Shown here piece after piece: positions 12,385-24,674 of a stretch of 64,000 nt of DNA. The DNA is from Halichoerus grypus (lineage: Eukaryota > Chordata > Mammalia > Carnivora > Phocidae), in contig NC_135717.1 in the NCBI RefSeq assembly GCF_964656455.1, positions 143,606,308-143,670,307 on the forward strand, in the 5' to 3' direction. Numbering within the stretch: the first letter of the stretch is position 1; the number at the start of each line of letters is the position of its first letter. The position numbers were made by a program, and so were the translations under genes. A model generated the notes under the pieces. That model was not told where the DNA came from. It worked only from the letters and a program-made list of their open reading frames with translations, and did no database searches.

Positions 12385-13134
12385 TGCAAGCAAGTTCTAT
12401 CTTGCCTCTCTTCTTTCCACCCCTCCCAACTCCTTCTCCCCACCCAAGCATTACAAACTGAACATAAGGAGTTATTTACTACATATGAACATTATAATAG
12501 TTGACATTGACAATAAATATTTCCTCCCTTTTAATTTTCCCGGTGCATTTCATTATGGGATCTTTTTAGACATAGGCTTAATCTGTCCTTAGCAGCCCTG
12601 AAGGATTCGAAGCTATGAAAGAATGAGCTCAAACTCTCATGGGGCATCAAGAAGTTTCGAACTCCGAGGAATCTTTTGTGAAATTACACCATCAGCCTCT
12701 TTTCCTCTGTTATTGCTACATTTCTGCTTTACCTCACCATCTTTTATGTTTTGAACTGGGATGGATACTGACAGATCATAAAGCTATTTTTGATGTCTTG
12801 ACAGAGAGGTTTTGGTTTAAGATGGCTTGGTGGTCATAAACAATATCTTCTAGGAGTTTCATTATAAGGATCTTTTCTGCTGCATTGTTTTTATATATGT
12901 GTGACTCTAGTTTTGCTATTTTAAGATTTTCCACACATTTTTATGTCCTTGTTTATCTCAATTCTACTTCTATCCCTACTATGCATTTATCAATTAGAAT
13001 TAAAATTTAGTGCTGCTTCGAGTAACTTAAGCTACACTTGAGTTTAGCTGTTGGCAAGAACCCAGGAAAACTCAGCTACTATTCATTTTACTTTCATGAT
13101 ATAAGGATAGACAGTTTTCTAGTTAGAAAAAGAA

Positions 13135-13196
13135 GGAGGAGGAGAAGGAGAAAGAAGAAGAAGGGGGGAGGAGAGGGAAGAGGGAGAAAAAGAAAG
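13135..13196 (+). repeat. 62-base pure purine tract
   Basis: Unbroken A/G run with GGA, GAA and a G6 block, no pyrimidine. Confidence 0.97.
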
Positions 13197-13561
13197 CTTA
13201 TAGGTTATCCTTAGAATAATCACCAAGACTTTAATAAAGTATTATCTTTTGTATGAGTCAAACAGTGGTTATTATCCATATTAAATAATTTTTAATTTAA
13301 AATTGACAGTTCACAGCTGCTAATAATTATAGTCTTCTAAATGCTACCAGTTTTTATTTTTTATATTTTCAAGGAGGGAATATTGAATTTAGCAACCTTT
13401 AATTTTATAATTCTCACAGAATACATACAAATGTATGTAATTATAAATGATTCTCTTAGATTCCCCTCAAACATTTCACAGAGTATATTAAGTTATTTCA
13501 CAATATCATTGATTCCCAAATTTTCTTTATATATATTTTCTTTTAAGAATATTGGGCCATA

Positions 13562-13784
13562 GAAATCAGAGGGGGAGTCGAACCATGAGAGACGATGGAC
13601 TCTGAAAAACAAACTGAGGGTTCTAGAGGGGAGGGAGGTTGGAGAATGGGTTAGCCTCGTGATGGCACGTTCTGCATGGAACATTGGGTGTTATGCACAA
13701 ACAATGAATCATGGAACACTACATCAAAAACTAATGATGTAATGCATGGTGATTAACGTAACAATAAAAAAGTAAAAAAAAAAA
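13562..13784 (+). mobile_element. L1 3' tail (about 223 bp), young-looking
   Basis: Carnivore L1 3'UTR end (GGGTGTTATGCACAAACAAT, GGAACACTACATCAA, CAATAAAAAAGT plus A run). A perfect duplication AAGAATATTGGGCCATA lies at 13545-13561 and 13785-13801. Confidence 0.93.
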
Positions 13785-14027
13785 AAGAATATTGGGCCAT
13801 AAACCTGTGTTCCAAGAGATACTTTATTATAAAATAACACCAGGGAGGGGAATTAGATATATGAAATATATTTCTATATTTTTAACAGATACAAGTTTCA
13901 TAGTCCCATGTGCAAAATGGAATTCTATAGTAATCAGATAATGATGTTTGTGACTTTCATTACTGTTTGTTTTACTCTTAGCACACCTTTTCACTGATGG
14001 CATAAAAACTGAATTTAAAGACTTTTA

Positions 14028-14241
14028 GGGACACCTGGGTGGCTCAGTTGGTTAAGCGTCTGCCTTCGGCTCAGGTCATGATCCCAGGGTCCTAGGATCA
14101 AGTCCCGCATTGGGCTACTTGCTCGGCGGGGAGTCTGCTTCCCTCTCTCCCTCTGCAGTTCCCCCTGCTTGTGTGCTCTCTCTCTCTCTCTCTGTCTGAC
14201 AAATAAATAAATAAAATCTTTTTTAAAAATGAATAAAAAAT
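14028..14241 (+). mobile_element. CAN SINE, sense
   Basis: Complete head, CT-rich middle and AAATAAATAAATAAAATCTT tail. Target duplication AAAGACTTTTA lies at 14017-14027 and 14242-14252. Confidence 0.93.
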
Positions 14242-14252
14242 AAAGACTTTTA

Positions 14253-15199
14253 AAAGATAGCACAACTCAGTGATTTCTTGGGAATCCAAGGTTTACATCA
14301 CAGTCCTGTTTACAAATACCGTGTAGGCTCTTTCTACTTCCTTACCTTTCCTGGTCTTAAGAGGCCACAGATAGTGTGAAAGGGGGAGGGCCCTACATAT
14401 ATGATTGGCAGGAGTTGGCAATGAGATAGAAGCTTCCATCTGTGTCTCCAGTTGATAAGCCTATTGTTGGCATAGATGATATGGGACATAACCTTATGTT
14501 GACTATTGCGGGGGTAAGGGGGTAGTCACCAATCTGGACCTAGTGTAGCTTCCTGGTATGAATGATTTTTATCACTCATTATCTCATTCCTGGCTTTGTA
14601 AAGTGTGTTGTGTTCAAAGCACATGGTTGTCTACATCTGGCCTGGGAGATCTCTTGGCAGGGCCAACTGCCTTTCCCCTTTACCTACTTTCTAAGTCTTC
14701 TGCTTGGACACATGGGAAACTTATGGTTGCCCTCCATATCTAATTGTGACCCTTCCCTAAAAATGGGAGATGGTGGGGGTAAGGAAGTGAGTATCCAGCC
14801 CTCTTCTCACTTTTCCTCATTCCCTATTTTTTTGCCTTTCCCCTCAGTTTCTCCCCTTCCCCCTTTTAGGGGGTACACAAGGCAAAACAAAACAGTACAT
14901 TTCATTCCGTTCTTAAAACTATCATCTGCTCAGTTTGGTCTACTGAAGTGCACTTCTATCAATATGGGAGATGGAGGTGGGCGGGAAGTAAAACCTGCAA
15001 TTACAAATGTCCTCCATATTCTCCCCTTTTCAAATCTTATCTCTTACACTTAAATTGTGGCTTTTAAACATTATAATCAAAAGGCAAGTTTTCTTCCTTT
15101 CTTAGTATTTGATGTAGAAATTGTTGGGGTCAACTGCCACAGAACAATGTATCACATATCATTCGGCTACATCCCAGTATATACAAAGATATCAGCATG
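14253..15199. other. Intronic sequence, nothing recognised
   Basis: Contains a near-repeat pair: ATGGGAGATGGTGGGGGTAAGGAAGT at about 14763 and ATGGGAGATGGAGGTGGGCGGGAAGT at about 14963. Short open frames here have no recognisable protein features. Confidence 0.45.
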
Positions 15200-15370
15200 A
15201 TCCTGTGGTTCAGATACTTAGCTGTAGAGTCTGTGATCCAGATCAATCACTTTCCAGCTATATACCTTTGGGGGAGTTATCAACTTCTCTAAACCTCATT
15301 TTAACCATCTGTAAAATGGGGATAGTAATAGCAATTCCTTCATGGTGTTGCTGGAACATGGAATAATCAG
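15200..15370 (+). mobile_element. MIR SINE fragment, sense
   Basis: CTCATTTTAACCATCTGTAAAATGGGGATAGTAATAG and the preceding splice-like MIR core are recognisable. Confidence 0.85.
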
Positions 15371-16861
15371 TTCCTGGTATTTTGTAAGTGACACATAGTT
15401 AGAGGATTTAGAAATTCTGTCCCAGAGAAGAAATAGTGAAGAAAGAAAGGATATGGGTATTCAGGAAGAGTTATTCATCAGCTTCTTTAAATAATTCTAT
15501 CCTAATAGTCTTGGCAACCTGAGTCGTGTGGTCTGTCCTAACAATGCAGTGGTTGCGGTTCTTGACAATTCAAGAATCCCCTAAGCAACTAGCAGAATAT
15601 TGTTAATTTCCTTAGTTTTCAAATATTGATTAATGATTCAGTCATCTTTGCAATTAAGATTTATTAAGCACTCCCATGATACTTCTTGCAGGCGAGTGTG
15701 AAATACAGCATACACTGTGAAGTGGACATTGGACAGTTCCTCATGAGTTTTCTCTCTTGTCTAGAGAATAAAACAAGAAAATAAATGAACATTCGGTGGG
15801 TAGAATTGACACACTCTTTCCCCTACTGTCCTAGAGTGAAAATTAATTTTCACAGTTATATGACAAATCTAATAAACTCTACTTTTTTTCTATTTCATTA
15901 GAATATCATCAATTCTACTTCTAGCTTAAGAAACTAAGCCTTCTAAACTAGATGTTTCCTTTGGGAATTAAACCACTAAAGACAATAAAGACTTTAAAAA
16001 TGAACAACCATTTCGGGGGAGAAAACCTTTTTTTTTTTTTTCATTTGTGTTGATTATTATTTTAAAGGCATGTCTTCCAATGAATTCCTCAGTTTCTCTT
16101 TGATCCTTATCTACCTGATGAATTTGGATGTCCGTAAAGATGAATATTAATGTTTGTTATGCTTTCCATGTTAGACATGTATTGGTTGATTTTGCTTCAA
16201 AGTAACTTAACTTCTTTGTAGTATTAAGTTACTCTAATTTCCTACCTCCCTGCCTTTTATTTTCCTCTGGAGAAAACCCTTCCAGGGCATGACCTAATGA
16301 ATTCTGGTTCAGATTTCCAAATGAATTTGAACCAAAGTGATTCTATAATTTGGTGGAGAGAACCTTCATTAAATACCCTAGCAAGGGAATTTTTACTGTT
16401 TCATACCAGACTAAAGTACTTTTCTTGACATATTGAAATTGAACTTCCAACATTTATGAGAATATAAATTGCAACAGCACGTTGTAACTGCCATGAGTCC
16501 AGTAGAGCCTTAGGTCAAGGGTTTTTACTTTCTCTATAACCCCATTAAAAATAGCAGTGTTTCTAATTATTTTTCCTTTAAAAATTAGAAAAATATGTCC
16601 TGGTCTCCAGAGAGATGTTATCTTCAGTTATTCCTATAATTTATATGGTTGCATGGGATATGTCTTTATAGTTTTTATTTGCACTTCACCAAAGTGCAAA
16701 TTCAATTTTATAGGCTAGTGAACCTTCTCTTTTAAAGACTGAATGTGATTTTCTAATTGAGAGAGTTAATTTTTGTTTCTCCTCTTTATTCCTGACCTCT
16801 CTGTCATCTTCTCACCTCAAAAGCTTCTTTCCTCCCTGATTCCTGCCTGCCCTGTTTTGGT
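15371..16861. other. Intronic sequence, nothing recognised
   Basis: No gene or repeat recognised apart from a T run near 16029-16041. Confidence 0.4.
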
Positions 16862-17260
16862 ATTTATTTATTTTGTATTCAGGTATAATTAACATACAGT
16901 GTTACATTAGTTTCCGGTGTACAATATAGTGATTAAATATAATGATTAACTGTTTCTGTACATTAGTGCTCTTCAAGACAAGTGTACTCTTAATCCCCTT
17001 TATCTATTTCATCCATCCACCTACCCAGCTCCCCTCTGGCAACCACCAGTTTGTTCTCGGTATTTAAGAGTCTATGGGGGGAAGCTTGTCTCTTTTTCTT
17101 TGTTCGTTTGTTTCTTAAATTCCACACATGAGTGAAATCATATGGTATTTGTCTTTCTCTCCCTGACTTAGCATTATACCCTCCATCCCTCTAGATTCAT
17201 CCATCTTGCAGATGGCAAGATCTCATTCTCTTTTATGGCTGAGTAATATTCCATTGAATT
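16862..17260 (-). mobile_element. L1 3' part, antisense
   Basis: Reverse L1 3'UTR and ORF2 end: TACAGTGTTACATTAGTTTC, ATTCCACACATGAGTGAAATCATATGG, GGCTGAGTAATATTCCATTG. Confidence 0.88.
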
Positions 17261-18462
17261 CCATCAGAAGCTTCTTTAACATCACAGTTTCAACAGAAAC
17301 TACTCCATTTTAATTGCAGACCCCAAGCCATTTACTATTATTGTTCACATTATAGGTGTGCTGTATGCATCATCTGAAGTTGAATTTGACATTTTTCATA
17401 GCATTTCTGTACTCTGGGTGCAAATAGAGGCACCAGTTAGAGTACAACTGCAAGAGCTTCTAGCCCTCATTACCTTCCATCTTTGAAGATTTCCTGAAGC
17501 AGCATGGCATGATTGAAAAACATACTGTGGTTTCAATGGCTAATTGGCCAGGCTTCTTCAGGACCCTGACATTTGATTTCTCCTGCTAACCAGTTGGCTG
17601 AACCTAGGAGTTTGCTTTGAATTGCAAGAAGAGCCAATGTATAAACTTACTAAAATTCAGTGTGTATCTTATTTATATAAGTCAACAGCTCCACTCATGG
17701 TATTTGGTGGTAGTCAAGAGAAACTGGCTATTTCAAGGATGACAGAATTCACTAAAACCAGAGAACATAGCTTGAATCAGCAGGAAACAGGGTAGCCTCG
17801 GAGGGGTCAAGAGGAAGGACATGCAGTAGCAATTCTTTACAGGAAGAGTCTGATCAGGATATAGCCTATTGCTTCCACCATTGTCAGTGAATTCTAGCCA
17901 TCGTTTCATCTTTCTGTCTCTCATTCAGAAATGAAAGCCCCAAGCAGGAACATCCAATTAGCTGAGTCTATGTCATGGGTGCACTCTGGTGCAGAGAGCA
18001 AGGAGAGGAAGAATCTGGCCTTTTTTTTTTTTTTTTTCCCCTGTAGGAATGGAAGTTTCCCCACCTGAATTGGAAAGAAAATGGACTTCTAGATAGATAT
18101 AGAATTTTTTGACATTTTATTTTTAAAAATTAAGATTTTTCTGGGATATCCAGTTGAACCTGGAGAATCCCAACCCTGTAACATTATCTGGGTTAGCTTG
18201 GAAAATAAAAATAACATTTCTAATTGCTAACGTGTAAATTTAAACTAATAATAACTATTGAATAGGATTATGTTGAGATACTATTTATAATGCCTTAAAG
18301 ACAATAAGTCCATTGCATGCATTCAATTTCATGTACTTTTTCTGCTTTAGGCAACTTATGGTTTGATTGGTATAACTGTAATATTTTTAAGTTAATATTA
18401 TCTTGCTGCATAATGATTCTGGTTCACCTCTCTGCAATTTTAAAATAAATGCTATAGTTCGA
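17261..18462. other. Intron sequence before the 64-bp exon, nothing recognised
   Basis: Contains a T run at 18021-18038. No exon or repeat family was identified. Confidence 0.45.
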
Positions 18463-18494
18463 TTTTTTTTTTCTTTTTTTTTAATCTTTAACAG
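18463..18494 (+). other. Polypyrimidine tract and 3' splice site of the 64-bp exon
   Basis: An almost pure T/C run leads into ATCTTTAACAG. The strong tract fits a short exon that needs good definition. Confidence 0.7.
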
Positions 18495-18558
18495 ACAGGC
18501 CAGCCTCAACGAAGCAGCCGAGAAGTATTATGATCTGGCGGCTAGACTGAGACCTAAT
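18495..18558 (+). CDS. TMTC2: Internal coding exon, TPR segment of the same TMTC-family gene
   Basis: Seen: a long polypyrimidine tract and TCTTTAACAG acceptor lie before the exon, and a GTAAGT donor follows. The first base completes the AG codon left by the upstream exon, giving Arg (AGA). Twenty-one codons follow, beginning QASLNEAAEKYYDLAARLRP, and the exon ends on a whole codon. The phase match across the 12.6-kb intron is strong evidence that the two exons are spliced together. The joined protein reads as two TPR-like helix pairs, with the repeat-closing LRPN motif at the end. At 64 bp it is a small exon. Reading past the donor would add about 44 residues before a stop near 18693; no AATAAA was seen close by, so I do not call an alternative 3' end. 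The next exon, expected to complete the final TPR and the C-terminus, is not in the window. Confidence 0.82.
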
Positions 18559-19344
18559 GTAAGTACCTTCCTAATGAGAAACATTACTCAAAGGGATAGA
18601 TTCACAGCATGTGATAGCTTTAGATACAGAAGCCTCATGATACTGGGCTTTTTCTCTCTGATCTCTTATTCTGAATACTCACTAAATGGCTAATTCAGCA
18701 ATCAAATCTGCCAGTCTCAAGCTTCTTTTCTTTTTGTAGAGGTACAAATTGCTGTTTTCTATCCTGTGTAAAGCACCATACTGTTTTATCATTTGAATAC
18801 AGGTTTTAGCATTATCAAATACTTGGCATTTGGTTGGCTTTTAAAATTAGTTCCTTGAAAGTGTTTTTTGCTGTGGTGTTAAATACCTGAGGACCTCTAA
18901 CATCGTGAGCTTTTTTCTGATGCTTACATTCGCTCAGACCTCGAGCTGTGCCTCTCCCTCTTCCAGAGTCCTCATTTCTAATAACTGTGCTTTTCAACTT
19001 TTATCAAGTATGTTTTTATTAGAATTTTTCCCTGGGTAATCACACTTCCATAAAGTGGGATGGATATAAATTAGATCATTACTATTGAAATGGAGGAACC
19101 ATTTATGAGAAAATAAGAACTGGTTTATATCTGTCTTCTAAGCACTTTTTTATTCGCTGCACATCACTGACCTCCAGCACGTTGCCTTTATTCTCATACA
19201 CACAGCTCTGCATCCCCCTCCAACACTAAAACCTTCTCCCCTTACTCTCTACGTCTAGACTGTCTATTGAGAAATGTAATTTTGAAACAGTAATGAAAGT
19301 GCATGTGTGATGTGACTACAAATAGTGGGATAAGTCTCATTTCT

Positions 19345-19530
19345 ATACGGTAACTCATCCATTGGGCAAACATCTATAGAGTGCCTGCTTTGTGATAGGA
19401 TACAGAGATTTCGTTCCCTAAAAGACCCCGTAATGTAGCAGAGAACACTGAAGATAATCAGCTGGTTGAAATACAGTGTGGTGATTGCTACACAGAGGTA
19501 TATACAGTCCTGTGGGAGCACGAGAGGAGA
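19345..19530 (-). mobile_element. L2 3' end fragment, antisense
   Basis: GAGTGCCTGCTTTGTGATAGGATACAGAG followed by AGACCCCGTAATGTAGC resembles the reversed L2 3' end. Degraded. Confidence 0.5.
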
Positions 19531-19727
19531 ATTAATGCTCCCTAAATGCAACCCACGGGGGGTGGGGGGGTAGCTTTTTTTTTTTAGCAGAACCACATGT
19601 AACCTTAGCCCTGAATGTCAGTGTCCCCAGTTTCATTAATTACGAGGTACTTCAAAAAAAAAAAAAAAAGAATTGGTGACCTGTTTGCAACAGAAGAAAA
19701 TAATTTAATAGTTATAATGATAAGAAC

Positions 19728-19950
19728 AGTAACAGCCAAAATTTATTGAACACTGATTATGTGCCAGGCACCGTGCTAAGTACTTCATGTGAATTCCCTC
19801 ATTCATTTCTCACAACAACCCACAGATACTTCTGTGGTCCCCATTCTGCCCAAGCCCAGAGAAATTGATAACTCACTCAGTATCACAGTTCATAAGTGGG
19901 ATCACATTGTAACCCAGGGCACTTGGTGCATAAGAGAAAGCTTGATGGGA
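19728..19950 (-). mobile_element. MIR SINE fragment, antisense
   Basis: TTATGTGCCAGGCACCGTGCTAAGTACTTCATGTG, then TCACAACAACCCACAGATACTTC, the reverse MIR order. Confidence 0.85.
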
Positions 19951-20009
19951 AAAATGCAGTTGTATCGTAGGAAATCCAAGCCAGACTAGGAAATGAAAAT
20001 AATAATGGT

Positions 20010-20235
20010 CCTCTTGTTTATGTACCTGTTAAGTGCCAAGCACCATTCCAGGCACTGGATACACAGAAGTGCACAAAATTGAGTCCCTGCCCGTTAGCAT
20101 CTTACAGTCTAGTCTGAGAAGATGAAGTAGAAAAATAAGTAAAGCCTATATGGTATCAGACGGTGATAAGTGCTTTGGGGAAAAATGGATCAGGAAAAGA
20201 GTCAGGAGGTGCAGGAGGAGAGAGGCAGGAGGCAT
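20010..20235 (-). mobile_element. L2 3' end fragment, antisense
   Basis: CCAAGCACCATTCCAGGCACTGGATACACAG, GTCCCTGCCC and GGTGATAAGTGCTTTGGGG follow the reversed L2 3' end. Confidence 0.7.
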
Positions 20236-20303
20236 AGCTCTGTAAATGCCTAAGGGGGGCATCTTTGTATAGTATTTCTAACATTTCAATATGAGATCTT
20301 TAA

Positions 20304-20498
20304 TTTTTTTAAAGATTATTTATTTTAGAGAGTGCACACGTGCACACATGTGCAAGGGGGGGAAGGGCAAAGGGAGAGTGACAGGAAGATAGAGAGAAGC
20401 AGACCCCAATTTGGGGCTCCATCTCAGGACCCTGAGATCATGACCTGAGCTGAAACCAAGAGTCAGACACTTAACCAACTGAGCCGCCCAGGTGCCCT
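20304..20498 (-). mobile_element. CAN SINE, antisense, diverged
   Basis: AAAGATTATTTATTTT start and head complement ending TGAGCCGCCCAGGTGCCC. Target duplication of TGAGATCTT type at about 20292 and 20499. Confidence 0.88.
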
Positions 20499-20510
20499 GA
20501 GATCTTGAAT

Positions 20511-22454
20511 TATTACAATTTCACTGAAGGCAAGGATCAGGGATTTTTTTTCCTTTCCCTTTTTTTTTTGTCCTCCTCACATTCATTAATATAATGCCTG
20601 TAATACACATAGTAAATACAATGTTAAGTTCAACCTTTACTCATGGAGTATCAGTCACTTAAGTGTCACTTTTATTTTTGTTAAGTAGTTGATCAAATGG
20701 TCTTCTTCAGCACATTATAATGGATTAGTGAGAAAAGAGCTATCTGAGCAATCTGACTTGACCTAAAAAAATGAAAAAGACACTGAGGCATCCCAGATTT
20801 AAACCAGACTCATGAGATTGTTTATTTTAAATGGCCAGCAAAATCATAAAATCAATATTTAATCTCCCAACTTAATGCCATTTTTTTCTGAAACCCCCAA
20901 AAGTTTCTTCATAAACATGCTGCAGATTGTTTTTGAAAAATGTGTTTATTCAAATGCTACTTCCTTTATCTGGTAACAATAAATTAAGTATTTTATGGAT
21001 TTGGATAGAATAGGAAGCTCAAATTTAACAATAAGTAAATGATGTTACAGTTGTGGGTCAACCGATGGGGTCTTTCCCTAACCTGTTTTGTGAATTGTGT
21101 TTTGGTTTTTCTGTATGTAATCTAGATAAGTAAGATGCTACCATGGCAAGACTCATAAAGACATTGGCAATAATAGAAGTTTGTGTTCTGAAGCAAGGAG
21201 ACAAACAATAGCCCACGTAATGATTTATTAGTGGTTAGCATCCAATCCAAATTAAAGCATCCATCTAACATTTATCTTGATCATAGCTGTTCTTCCCTTT
21301 GTCCTAAGAACATTCTATGTTCTTTCTGTGCTTTCACGGAATAAATTTCAGTTCCCTGCTTACAAAAGGACCTAGTAAACAGACCTCCTTTCCCCTTCTC
21401 TTTTTCAGTACTTTCACTGTCTTCAATTTTTGTCTACATAGTAATCTAATCTTATTTTTCAAAAGGCATTTTCTTCTATTGTTTAAATGTCCAACTATGA
21501 CGATCAGGAGCTGTATGTGGGAGACCCTGTGGGGTGTTTTAGCAATGTTCATGTCAGATCATGACTCTCCGAAGTAAAATATGTGGCTATAACCCTGTCT
21601 ACTACTACTTATTATCATCATATTAAAAACATTATTATTTGTGGAATATATTTCTCTTTTAATAAAATACCTATTCTGTTTCTTCAGTAAGTCCCATGAT
21701 GAATTTCTTTATTTTTTTCTATTCTACAAAAGCCATATTTTTTCATACAGTTTGCTTTAAAATTGCTAATGGACTTCTTGGAATATTTTAAATACATAGA
21801 ATTCCAGTGATCAAATGCTAAAGTAATCAAAGTCTAAATTAGCAGGCACATGTAATTTTCACTGTTAGATTATGATATTGTCTCTTCATCAGAGATATTC
21901 AATACATTGTCATTTACTAAAGCATACAGTTAGAGAAATATATTTATTGCTAAAATGGTACCATTAAATTTTTAATCCTATTTATTTGATTTTTTGGTGG
22001 GTAGGAGGGAATACTCTAACATTAAACCTCATACTACACTAAAACATTTTTATAATGGGAAAATTCTACCAAAATTGCCATTTTTAAGTTTTTCCACTTT
22101 TAGTTTTTCATTTGTGTAAATAAAACTGATCTCTCTGTGAGGTTACTTAAAAAAGATAACACTCTGTCTTCTCTCTCACTTATGCACATCAAAAAATGCT
22201 GACTCTTGAGGACTAGAGGGAACATTTAAATGAAATAGTTTTGTTCCTCCTGTGGGAATTAGGCCAAATTCTGCATTAACTTATAGATTTTTAATTTTTT
22301 TTCTAATGTGAAGAATGGGAAATTTGCATAATACAAAGTCACCCACTTGTACTTGGCTTTTAGCGAACTCTGGAAGTTAGAAAGGGGTAATTACTAATGA
22401 TCAGGTCTATATATCTTGTATTTTTCTGGATATAATTGTTTTTAGTCTGATTTC
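20511..22454. other. Intronic sequence, nothing recognised
   Basis: AT-rich. The overlapping open frames near 21317-21577 on both strands lack codon or motif support. Confidence 0.45.
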
Positions 22455-23700
22455 ATTTAAGTTATTTTTTTATCAAGTTCCAGCTTTGTGTAAGACTCTC
22501 TGCCAAGTGCAGTAGGATTTTAAAGTTATGAAAAATGACCCCTGACCTTGAGTAATGTACTATCTAATATGGGGAGGCAATGGAGGAGAGAACGCATGGA
22601 TCCAAATCCTCACACTTCAGGGCAGTAAATATTATATAAGAAGTACGTTGTGAATGATATAAGGTAGTGCTAGAAAAGTGTGCAGGAGAGAGAAATTACT
22701 TTCAGCTGGATTGGTCCTAGAAGGCATTGAGTCAGAGTAGGAAAGTTAATCATGAAATGATAGGATGTTTGTAGGCGAAGATTTTAGCAGGAGGAGGAGA
22801 AAAGAGAGAATTCTGACAGGTCAAGGCCTATGCATGAATAAGGATATGGAGCTGAGAAAACATGAGCTAGGCACAAGAAACAGTTAGCAGATAAAGTTTA
22901 TATTGCCCGGGGTTAGGGGAAGAGAGGACAACTAGGGGAAGATAGAACTGGAAGTGAAGATAAAACCAGATGAAAGGCATTGCATACCATACCAAGTGTT
23001 AGGAGTTTGTATTCCAGAATTAGGTCGAACAGGATGACATAATGAAAGCAATAATTTAGGATGGCCATTCATATGATGTAATGAAGAATGTGGGTTGCAT
23101 TTGGGAAAGTAGAGATGAAAGATGCCACCTTGGGAAAACCAAATAAAAAGTCATTTTAATAGTTTTAAGCAGAAGGTATAATCTGAAAGTACAGAAACAC
23201 AGTGGAATAGAAAAGAATATGCAGGGGAAATAAGATTATTTGATGGGATGAAAATAGGAAAATTAGTTGGCCCGATGAATGTTCCAAAATTTTGAATATA
23301 GGTAACTTGGAGAAAGAAAAAGACCCTAAACAAAAACAGGGCAGTCAGAAGAGTGTGTTTATTTCAAGAAAAAAAAAAAAATGTTAAGTTTGGATCGAGC
23401 AGATTCTGAGTGAGAAGTGGGATATTATAATTATTCATGGGACATTCCTATCAAGTAGGCAGTTGGGGGAAAGGCCACAGCTGGGAATAGGGGTGTGATG
23501 TTATTTGCAAAAAGGAGATATAGGGCCAAAGGAGTGGTTAAGATCAGTGGGGAGAGATGTACAGAAGTAGAGAAGAGAGACGATTTCAAACCTCTGGGAA
23601 TCTCTACATTTGGAATGTAGGATATGAGACAATGATAGGACATAGAAATCAGTGTTAGTGAGCAATTCTCACGGCTGCTAAAGGTAAAGGAAAACAAAGA
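22455..23700 (-). mobile_element. Long degraded L2 LINE, antisense
   Basis: In order: reversed 3' end (CCCTGACCTTGAGTAATGTACTATCTAATATGGGGAG), a GGCATTGCATACCATACCAAGTGTTAGGAG block, an AGTCATTTTAATAGTTTTAAGC block, and ATCAAGTAGGCAGTTGGGGG. This is the expected order of a reversed L2 ORF2 3' half. Confidence 0.55.
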
Positions 23701-24402
23701 CTGAGAATGTCCACTGACTTCAGAGAGTAAGATGCCCCCGGCTACCTAGTACAGCTTTGTGCAGGTGATGTGGGCACAAGTTTGTTATGTGTGAAGGAAA
23801 TGGAGAACTGGCAACAGAGAGTGTCAAATGATTCTGTAAGTAAGTTTGGACGTAAGTGAAAGAGACAGGGAAATAGCAAAGAAGTATTAAGTATAGATTT
23901 ATCAGATATTAAAGATAGGTGTTAAGAGATTGTACATGTGTCTAAATAGAAGATTAAGAATGTGTCCAAGTAGAGGAGAGAGCAAAGAAATAGCAATGAT
24001 CTTCAAAGATCATTTTCTCCCTAGAGACTGAAGAACAGAAAGTAGACTGAAGATATAAAGGGGGAAAAACTTAGAAATAGAGGGGGCATAAGCTGAGGTA
24101 GTAAATTACTTCTATCACAGTTACTTGCTTATCTGCTAATGCTGTGGGAAGGAGGAGAGAATTTGAGGTCAAAGACCTGTGAACAGCGCTTATGCTGAGG
24201 TACACAGTAGGTTGTAAGTGATATAGGTCTGGCATATCTATCTGTGATAAATGCCAACAGAGGTACAGTCTTGTGAGATATGTCATTTGTCATTTTGTGA
24301 TAATTTTACTTTTATTTATTTATTTTTATTTTTTTAAGTAGGCTCCACTCCCAATGTGGAGCCCAACACAGGGCTTGAACTCATGACCCTGAGATAAAGA
24401 CT

Positions 24403-24674
24403 CTACATCTGAAACTAATGATACACTATATGTTAATTAATTGAACTTATTTATTTTTTTAAAGATTTTATTTATTTATTAGAGAGAACGAGCAGTGGGG
24501 AGGGGCAGAGGGAAAGAGAGAGAGAGAAAAGCAGACTCTCTGCTGGGCAGGAAGCCCGATGTGGGGCTCGATCCCAGAACCTGGAGATCATGACCCGAGC
24601 CGAAGGCAGATGCTCAACTGACTGAGCCACCCAGGTACCCCAATTAATTGAATTTAAATAAAATAAGAAAAAAA
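24403..24674 (+). mobile_element. Short L1 3' tail inside the older SINE, itself split
   Basis: Pieces at about 24403-24445 and 24653-24674 join to ACATCTGAAACTAATGATAC...TTTAAATAAAATAAGAAAAAAAA, the carnivore L1 tail. Confidence 0.7.
24446..24641 (-). mobile_element. Younger CAN SINE, antisense, innermost of the nest
   Basis: Complete from TTTAAAGATTTTATTTATTT to GAGCCACCCAGGTACCCC. Target duplication AATTAATTGAA lies at 24435-24445 and 24642-24652, within the L1 tail. Confidence 0.93.

Larger units (their letters stand above)
5889..18494 (+). other. TMTC2: Complete intron between the two TMTC exons (12,606 bp)
   Basis: It begins GTGAGT and ends ACAG, phase 2. It carries four CAN SINEs, L1 pieces, MIR and MER5 fragments, and AT-rich and purine-rich simple sequence, listed separately. 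No further exon was recognised inside it. Confidence 0.75.

Noticed and set aside
14562..15053. Open frame of 163 codons on the plus strand
   Set aside because: It is longer than most here but has no domain and no splice context, and it contains a degenerate internal near-repeat at the DNA level (about 14763 and 14963). Chance open frame in intron DNA.
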